Source: Fidelibacterota bacterium
GTDB taxonomy: Bacteria > Fidelibacterota > Marinisomatia > Marinisomatales > JABMOV01
Assembly (NCBI GenBank): GCA_013203145.1
Contig: JABMOV010000144.1
Span: forward strand, 1-37,822
Direction of reading: 5' to 3'
Length of the DNA: 37,822 nt
Of the stretch, positions 33,025 to 37,822 are shown piece by piece (position 1 is the first letter of the stretch; every line of letters begins with the position of its first letter). The position numbers and the translations under genes are program-made. Under the pieces are notes generated by a model. That model searched no databases, had not been told where the DNA came from, and saw only the letters and a program-made list of their open reading frames with translations.

Positions 33025-34386
33025 ATGAATATCAAACGTTTATTACCAATTATTTTATTCTGTATCGCTTCGTTAGCTGCTCGCGATATAGTTTATCGTG
33101 TTCCAATACAAGGAACAATCGATTTGGGACTGCCACCATACATTGTACGCTCTATAGAATCAGCTGAAGCGGACAACGCAAAAGCTATCATATTTGATAT
33201 TGATACTTTTGGTGGTCGCGTCGATGCTGCAACACAGATTAAAGACGCAATTTTGGATTCAAAAATTCCCACTGTAGCATTCATAAATCGACGTGCAATT
33301 TCCGCTGGAGCGCTTATCTCCATGTCTTGTGAGTTCATTTATATGACATCAGGTGGAACCATTGGCGCCGCAACGGCGGTGGATATGCAAGGCAACAAAG
33401 GTAGCGAAAAAGTTATTAGTTACATGCGCGAAGAAATGGCATCTACTGCGGAAAGCCGTGGGCGCAGCACCGATATTGCAAAAGGAATGGTTGACGAAGA
33501 ATTATCATTTACACATTTGGTATTTGATGGTGATTCCATTGAAGTCACAGATTTAGAAGGTCGCAAAGAAGGCAAACTCATTACGCTAACAACAGTTTTG
33601 GCTCTTAAATACAACATCGCAGACGGAGAACAAGAAACATTTGATGATGTATTAGCCAGTATGGATTTATCGGGAGCGGAAATAAAAGTAGCACGTGAAA
33701 ACTGGAGTGAAAACTTTGTAAGGTTTTTAACCAATCCCGTTGTGGCATCCTTGCTAATGACATTTGGATTTTTAGGGATCCTATTTGAATTACAAAGTCC
33801 CGGCTGGGGCGTTGCTGGCTCAATTGGGTTAACATGCCTGCTGTTGTCTCTGGGTGCGTCATATATTGCCGAATTAGCAACCATGACAGACTTACTCATA
33901 ATTGCTGTTGGTATTGCGCTATTATTGTTGGAAGTCTTGGTCATACCAGGATTTGGTATCGCAGGTATCTCAGGAATTTTGTTTATCCTATGGGGTTTAT
34001 ATGAACTTTTATTACCTGATGTACCGGTAGGAAAGGAAGTAACATCCATGGCGTTGACTGGGTTTACTATTGGAATATTTGGAGGACTTATTGCCCTTAT
34101 TCTTCTGTTTCGACTCATGATAAAAACAGACTTCTGGCAAAAACTCACATCCCCGGAAGGACAAAAAGAAGAAAAGGGCTATACGACATCCATAGGATTA
34201 GAAGAATTTGTGGGGAAATTCGGTTCAGCTGATACAGATTTACACCCAGCTGGATGGGCAATGGTTGAAAACCAACGTATATCTGTTGTCTGTGAAGGAT
34301 TATTTATAGACAAAGGAACAGAAATTGAAATTTTAACCGTGGACGGAAATCGAGTAGTAGTGCGTCCACGATCATCAACTGAATGA
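33025..34386 (+). CDS. nfeD: NfeD-family membrane serine protease (STOPP type)
   Basis: This is a 453-residue protein with a signal peptide or anchor (residues 1-19). A ClpP-like periplasmic protease domain follows to about 215. The catalytic Ser93 is in RAISAGALI, and Lys129 in NKGSEKVISYM is the likely dyad partner. IDTFGGRVD is the conserved substrate-groove strand. About four to five transmembrane helices (about 230-365) precede a C-terminal OB-fold-like NfeD domain (about 385-453). Characterised relatives cleave or regulate stomatin/flotillin-like partners. The next gene, 8 bases on, is floA, so the pair forms the well-known NfeD-SPFH operon of membrane microdomain quality control. Confidence 0.93.
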   Translation: MNIKRLLPIILFCIASLAARDIVYRVPIQGTIDLGLPPYIVRSIESAEADNAKAIIFDIDTFGGRVDAATQIKDAILDSKIPTVAFINRRAISAGALISMSCEFIYMTSGGTIGAATAVDMQGNKGSEKVISYMREEMASTAESRGRSTDIAKGMVDEELSFTHLVFDGDSIEVTDLEGRKEGKLITLTTVLALKYNIADGEQETFDDVLASMDLSGAEIKVARENWSENFVRFLTNPVVASLLMTFGFLGILFELQSPGWGVAGSIGLTCLLLSLGASYIAELATMTDLLIIAVGIALLLLEVLVIPGFGIAGISGILFILWGLYELLLPDVPVGKEVTSMALTGFTIGIFGGLIALILLFRLMIKTDFWQKLTSPEGQKEEKGYTTSIGLEEFVGKFGSADTDLHPAGWAMVENQRISVVCEGLFIDKGTEIEILTVDGNRVVVRPRSSTE

Positions 34387-34394
34387 GGTAAATT

Positions 34395-35405
34395 ATGGAT
34401 ATGGGTTTTGTAAGTATATTTTTATTAGCTGCGCTAATATTTGTTCTATTTATCATCTTTTATTTTGTCCCAATTGGAATGTGGATTCAATCCGTTGTAA
34501 GTCTGGGAATTGGAAAGATTACTATCATCGATTTGATCCGTATGCGACTGCGAAAAATTGCACCACGTTTAGTTGTGGATGGTGTTATTAATTCGCAAAA
34601 AGCCGGGTTAGAAAATGTTCAAACGGAAATGTTAGAAACACATTATTTGGCAGGAGGTCAGGTACAAAATGTTGTGGCTGCCCTTATTGCTGCTAAAAAA
34701 GCCAAAATACCATTGACATATGAAACCGCAACCGCAATTGATTTAGCAGGTCGCGATGTGCTGGACGCGGTACAGACCAGCGTGAATCCAAAAGTAATTA
34801 ATGCCCCCGCCAATGGCTTTCTTGCCGCAGTTGCTAAGGATGGGATTGAGCTAAAAGCCCGCGCACGGGTTACGGTTCGTACTAATATTCCTGCCTTGGT
34901 TGGTGGTGCTACCGACGAAACGGTTATTGCCCGTGTTGGTGAAGGCATAGTAAGTGCGATTGGTTCAGCGGATACATATTCTCATGTACTGGAAAATCCG
35001 GATGCGATATCGAAAGAGGTATTGAGTAAAGGGTTGGATGCCGGGACGGCATTTGAAATACTCTCCATCGACATTGCAGATCTTGACGTGGGCAAGAATG
35101 TTGGAGCAAGCTTACAAGTAGACCAGGCCCAAGCGGATCTGGCAGTAGCTCGCGCAAAGGCGGAAACACGTCGGGCTATGGCGGTAGCCGAAGAACAAGA
35201 GATGAAAGCTCGTACGCAAGAAATGCGAGCCAAAGTTGTAGAAGCTGAATCGGAAGTCCCAAGAGCAATGGCTGAGGCATTTAGAGAAGGAAACCTGGGT
35301 GTTTTTGATTATTACAACATGCATAATATTAAGGCCGATACTGCCATGAGAGATTCCATTGCTCTTGGTGGTGAAGAGAGCCATGACGATGAGGATGACG
35401 ACTAA
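34395..35405 (+). CDS. floA: Flotillin-like protein FloA
   Basis: This 336-residue SPFH-domain protein scaffolds ordered membrane microdomains. The N-terminal hydrophobic hairpin (about 5-30) holds it in the inner membrane. It is followed by the FloA-specific stretch [19 protein letters not shown] and an SPFH domain with [19 protein letters not shown] [16 protein letters not shown] long Ala/Glu/Arg coiled coil (about 235-295) is rich in [16 protein letters not shown] repeats. The tail is acidic (HDDEDDD). The ATG follows GAGG by 7 bases, 8 bases after nfeD. A small acidic membrane-anchored protein gene follows 3 bases later, likely in the same complex. Confidence 0.96.
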   Translation: MDMGFVSIFLLAALIFVLFIIFYFVPIGMWIQSVVSLGIGKITIIDLIRMRLRKIAPRLVVDGVINSQKAGLENVQTEMLETHYLAGGQVQNVVAALIAAKKAKIPLTYETATAIDLAGRDVLDAVQTSVNPKVINAPANGFLAAVAKDGIELKARARVTVRTNIPALVGGATDETVIARVGEGIVSAIGSADTYSHVLENPDAISKEVLSKGLDAGTAFEILSIDIADLDVGKNVGASLQVDQAQADLAVARAKAETRRAMAVAEEQEMKARTQEMRAKVVEAESEVPRAMAEAFREGNLGVFDYYNMHNIKADTAMRDSIALGGEESHDDEDDD

Positions 35406-35408
35406 ATC

Positions 35409-35981
35409 ATGGAAGGCATGGGGTATTGGGTATTCTTATTAATTCTATACGGTATATCGGCGTTTATGAAAAAACGCCGACAGACCGATGCCCGACGCAA
35501 TCTTGATCAAGAAGAGGGACCAGAACAAAAACCCCAGTTTGCTTCAAAGGAAGAAATCTTTAAAGAGTTATTTGGTGGGAAATGGATGGAAGAGAAGGAT
35601 CCTGATCCTATACCCATCCATCAGCAAGAGACAGAATATCTGGATTCTGAACCCCAGTATTATGAAGAGCCGATACGCAAGGCCCCTGAAAGTATCCCGA
35701 CCCATGGAAAATTTGATTCACACATTTCTGGGATTCCTGAACATGAAGAAGCTTTTAATGAAAAAGCAGATCATTTGAGTTCATTAAAATCTTCGATTGA
35801 TACATTTGTAGTTCCTGGTAAAGAAGATAATTTGTCTGCAAATGTTACAAAGATAACGGATCGCAAACATGCCAGTTCACGCTTAGTTGAGATGCTTAAA
35901 AATAAAAATGCTATCAAGCATAGCATGATGCTACGTGAAATATTAGATAAGCCGCGCGCCATGAAGCGAAATATCAGATAA
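35409..35981 (+). CDS. Small acidic membrane-anchored protein, unknown function
   Basis: This is a 190-residue protein with one N-terminal hydrophobic helix (about 4-19, YWVFLLILYGISAFM) followed by KKRRQTDAR, so the rest is likely cytosolic. The middle (about 30-120) is acidic, rich in Glu/Pro/Gln and probably disordered. It contains EEIFKELFGGKWME, a possible short helix. The end (about 150-190) is basic and helical, with SSRLVEMLKNKNAIKHSMMLREIL. No family recognised. It lies 3 bases after floA, which suggests co-translation and perhaps a partner of the flotillin/NfeD pair. Confidence 0.75.
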   Translation: MEGMGYWVFLLILYGISAFMKKRRQTDARRNLDQEEGPEQKPQFASKEEIFKELFGGKWMEEKDPDPIPIHQQETEYLDSEPQYYEEPIRKAPESIPTHGKFDSHISGIPEHEEAFNEKADHLSSLKSSIDTFVVPGKEDNLSANVTKITDRKHASSRLVEMLKNKNAIKHSMMLREILDKPRAMKRNIR

Positions 35982-36073
35982 ATATTTGCATATTACGCCC
36001 TAAAGAAACACGGCTGAGGTTATTCGCTTGCCGGTTTCAGTTGCCACAACTCGCACTTTCTTATCCCATGAAA

Positions 36074-36094
36074 CATCTCCCATCTCCCATCTCC
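36074..36094 (+). repeat. Three perfect CATCTCC tandem repeats
   Basis: CATCTCC occurs three times in a row in the leader of the methyltransferase gene, followed by TTCTTCC. It resembles the 14-bp pyrimidine repeat in front of crcB. It could be a replication-slippage tract affecting promoter spacing, or simply a lineage-wide intergenic repeat. Confidence 0.5.
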
Positions 36095-36101
36095 TTCTTC
36101 C

Positions 36102-36113
36102 TAAATTCCGCCC
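36102..36113 (+). promoter_or_regulatory. Candidate promoter element directly before the methyltransferase ATG
   Basis: TAAATTCCGCCC abuts the ATG at 36114 and matches the blocks at 3781, 12648 and 15060. If it is the -7 element, the mRNA would be leaderless or nearly so; no Shine-Dalgarno sequence is visible. Confidence 0.35.
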
Positions 36114-36923
36114 ATGTCTGACCAGCATAAAGATTCAGCAAACCCATTATTTTTTAATCCATTAGAACCCTACGTGGGTTTGAGCATTTCTGATTTAAAT
36201 CGTTACTTGCCAGCGATTCAAAAGGTGGAAGACCTACAAATGACTGCTGACAAAAAAAATGAAGGTTTGTTTTACGGTGATGCCGTTATCGGTTTAGGGA
36301 AACTTCCAGATGATTCCATGGATTTGATCATTGCTGATCCCCCAAAAAATCCGTGGCGAGGTATTGATGATAAAGGTCAGTCCATGACGTTACAAGAATA
36401 TTATCAGTGGAATAGCCAATGGTTGAAGGAATCGTGGCGGATTCTCAGACCAACCGGAATGATATATCTTATTTGTGATTGGCGATATTCCGGGATGTAC
36501 CAATCGTTATTGAATAATCAATTTAAACTGCAGACACGGATTACATGGAGAAATGAAAAGGCAGCCAAGATTGGTAAAGAGGGCACATGGGAAAACACCA
36601 TGAGCGATATCTGGTTTGCCACAAAATCAAACGATTTTATGTTTGATAACCATACCGTTGGCGAAGGAACTAAAACTGATCGGTCAAACTTTTGGTCAGA
36701 TATTCAATCGGATATAACATCATATCTTGAAGGTGATCGACCCGATTCAATATTAAGAAGAATCATCAAGACCAGTAGTTTTAAGTTAAATTGGGTTGTT
36801 GATCCGTTTGCCAGAAGCGGAGGAATCGGTGTCGCGGTTAAAAGAATGGGTCGTCGTTTTATTGGGTTTGAAACAAACAAAGATCAATTATTAATGGCGA
36901 TGAAACGCATCGACCAATCATAA
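36114..36923 (+). CDS. Divergent DNA methyltransferase homologue (N4/N6, beta-class order)
   Basis: This 269-residue protein has the overall plan of a site-specific DNA methyltransferase: GDAVIGLGKLPDDSMDLIIADPP, then WLKESWRILRPTGMIYLICDWRY and, near the end, VVDPFARSGGIGVAVKRMGRRFIGFETN. Both key motifs deviate. Motif IV reads DPPKN (residues 75-79) where Tyr, Phe or Trp is expected after DPP. Motif I reads DPFARSGG instead of the DPF-x-GSGT form. It may be an orphan methyltransferase of changed specificity, an RNA or protein methyltransferase, or an inactive relative. No restriction gene adjoins it. The type III mod gene in this window has canonical motifs. Confidence 0.75.
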   Translation: MSDQHKDSANPLFFNPLEPYVGLSISDLNRYLPAIQKVEDLQMTADKKNEGLFYGDAVIGLGKLPDDSMDLIIADPPKNPWRGIDDKGQSMTLQEYYQWNSQWLKESWRILRPTGMIYLICDWRYSGMYQSLLNNQFKLQTRITWRNEKAAKIGKEGTWENTMSDIWFATKSNDFMFDNHTVGEGTKTDRSNFWSDIQSDITSYLEGDRPDSILRRIIKTSSFKLNWVVDPFARSGGIGVAVKRMGRRFIGFETNKDQLLMAMKRIDQS

Positions 36924-36936
36924 TATTTGGAGAAAA

Positions 36937-37380
36937 ATGTCGTTATTTGAAACCATTCAGTCAGATATGTACGCTGCGATGAAAGCAGGGGAAAAAGAAA
37001 ACGTCACAACTTTACGTAGCGCAATTGCAAAGTTGAAAGACAAAAAAATTGATAAACGAGACGATCTTACAAAAGAGGAAGAAATAAAAATCCTTCAATC
37101 GTTGGTCAAGCAACGCAAAGAATCAATTGAATTATATATAAAAGGTGGACGTGAAGAATTAGCGGAAAAAGAAGCACTTGAGATTACTGTCTATGAAAAA
37201 TATTTACCATCAATGATTTCACAAGATGAAGTAAGAATAATGGTTGCTCGTATTATAAAGGAAGTCGGAGCCACATCCATGGCAGATATGCGAAAAATTA
37301 TGCCACTTCTTATGAAAGAGGGAGCAGGTCGCGTAGATGGTAAACTTGCTCAACAATTGGTAAGTGAATTACTGGGATAA
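36937..37380 (+). CDS. GatB/YqeY domain protein
   Basis: This 147-residue all-helical cytosolic protein resembles the C-terminal tail domain of GatB, which recognises tRNA in the amidotransferase complex. The family pattern is clear: SDMYAAMKAGEKENVTTLRS, KEEEIKILQSLVKQRKESIELY, YEKYLPSMISQDEVR and MADMRKIMPLLMKEGAGRVDG, as in YqeY of many bacteria. Its free-standing role is unknown; tRNA binding or amidotransferase assistance is inferred from the domain. It starts 13 bases after the methyltransferase gene with GGAG before the ATG, and the CvpA-like gene follows. Confidence 0.94.
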   Translation: MSLFETIQSDMYAAMKAGEKENVTTLRSAIAKLKDKKIDKRDDLTKEEEIKILQSLVKQRKESIELYIKGGREELAEKEALEITVYEKYLPSMISQDEVRIMVARIIKEVGATSMADMRKIMPLLMKEGAGRVDGKLAQQLVSELLG

Positions 37381-37395
37381 TGTGTCAGGTATTGT

Positions 37396-37822
37396 ATGGG
37401 ATTATTTCTAGACATTCTGGCGGGATTTTTCATGGTTGGAATGGGCTGGGTCGGCTTCAACCGCGGCATAGTTGAAGAGCTTGGTCGTCTACTTGGGCTC
37501 ATCATTGCCAGTATCGTCGGATTAACATGGTATATTGATATTGCGGGATTTCTTTTAGGGGCTGTAGCCTTGGACCCCTGGATTGCTCTTGTCATTGGAT
37601 ATTCATTTCTTTTTGGTCTTTCCCTGCTTTCTACTCGATTTTTAACTCACCTAATACATTATCTAATTGTTTCAGGCTCAACCCAATGGATGAACCGTGG
37701 AATGGGTTTTTTCTTCGGATTCTTAAAAGGAGGAATTGTAGTAGCAATCTTCGTTTGGTTGGTGGAGATTTCTCCCATGAAAGAATGGTCAATTATTTTT
37801 CACAAACACTCCTATTTAGTGC
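37396..37822 (+). CDS. CvpA-family membrane protein, 5' part (cut by window edge)
   Basis: The frame opens at ATG 37396 and runs to the window edge without a stop (142 complete codons). It begins with a hydrophobic helix followed by GMGWVGFNRGIVEELGRLLGLIIASIVGL, the usual first two helices of CvpA-like colicin V production proteins. Two or three further helices follow, with a Gly-rich RGMGFFFGFLKGG. Family members are inner-membrane proteins of unclear function. The gene starts 15 bases after the GatB/YqeY gene, so it probably shares that transcript. Confidence 0.8.
   Translation, partial: MGLFLDILAGFFMVGMGWVGFNRGIVEELGRLLGLIIASIVGLTWYIDIAGFLLGAVALDPWIALVIGYSFLFGLSLLSTRFLTHLIHYLIVSGSTQWMNRGMGFFFGFLKGGIVVAIFVWLVEISPMKEWSIIFHKHSYLV

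Noticed and set aside
33420..34148. A 242-codon frame antisense to nfeD
   Set aside because: It is a composition shadow of the well-supported nfeD coding sequence, rich in Ser/Pro/Asn and without family features.
1..37822. CRISPR array or insertion sequence
   Set aside because: No regularly spaced repeat series and no transposase-like coding sequence were seen in the window.

Overview
The window looks like a chromosomal segment of a Gram-negative, LPS-making bacterium of the FCB group, most likely Candidatus Marinimicrobia (SAR406) or a close relative. This placement is an inference. It rests on the LpxC-FabZ fusion, the BamA/OmpH/LpxD/LpxA/Dxr/RseP envelope cluster, an AT-rich genome with ATGA and GTGA gene junctions, and promoter-like TAAWTT blocks resembling the Bacteroidetes TAnnTTTG element. 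No rRNA or tRNA gene was seen to confirm it.

Layout. (1) 1-1070: the tail of an unidentified gene, then a membrane-anchored HNH nuclease gene lying between two copies of a 78-nt inverted-repeat element. (2) 1089-5384: ordinary metabolic and transport genes: HAD phosphatase, HemJ/CopD-like membrane protein, FGGY sugar/glycerol kinase, CrcB fluoride channel and an MFS exporter. Two convergent pairs share their stop codons. (3) 5522-7978: a compact arsenic operon, arsR-arsP-arsM, with palindromic operators in front of both arsR and arsP. The predicted logic is methylation of arsenite by ArsM and export of the methylated product by ArsP. (4) 7979-12576: accessory genes: a small membrane protein, two tandem DUF1232 proteins (one fused to an HTH), a TetR/hydrolase pair, a 0.4-kb gap and a lipoprotein. 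(5) 12717-14964: ferredoxin, a cysteine-free Mrp/ApbC-type ATPase and a membrane protein.

(6) 15102-25056: one long envelope-biogenesis operon, uppS-bamA-ompH-lpxD-lpxC/fabZ-lpxA-(outer membrane protein)-dxr-rseP. Most junctions overlap or are only a few bases apart. It couples undecaprenyl phosphate and isoprenoid supply, lipid A synthesis, outer-membrane protein assembly and envelope-stress proteolysis. lpxA appears to start at an AUU codon. (7) 25148-30618: a type III restriction-modification locus, mod-dinD-res, inserted between housekeeping genes. (8) 30671-32852, minus strand: an LpxL-type lipid A acyltransferase, TsaC/Sua5 for the tRNA t6A modification, and a DUF3108 protein. (9) 33025-35981: an NfeD membrane serine protease, the flotillin FloA and an acidic membrane-anchored protein. 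(10) 36114-37822: a divergent DNA-methyltransferase homologue, a GatB/YqeY protein and the start of a CvpA-like membrane protein cut by the window edge.

The observations I think most worth checking are the HNH gene bracketed by equal-sized hairpin repeats, the AUU start of lpxA, DinD inside the type III locus, the cysteine-free Mrp, the methyltransferase with altered catalytic motifs, and the arsenic operon with a CgArsR-like cysteine pattern and a cysteine-rich loop in ArsP.
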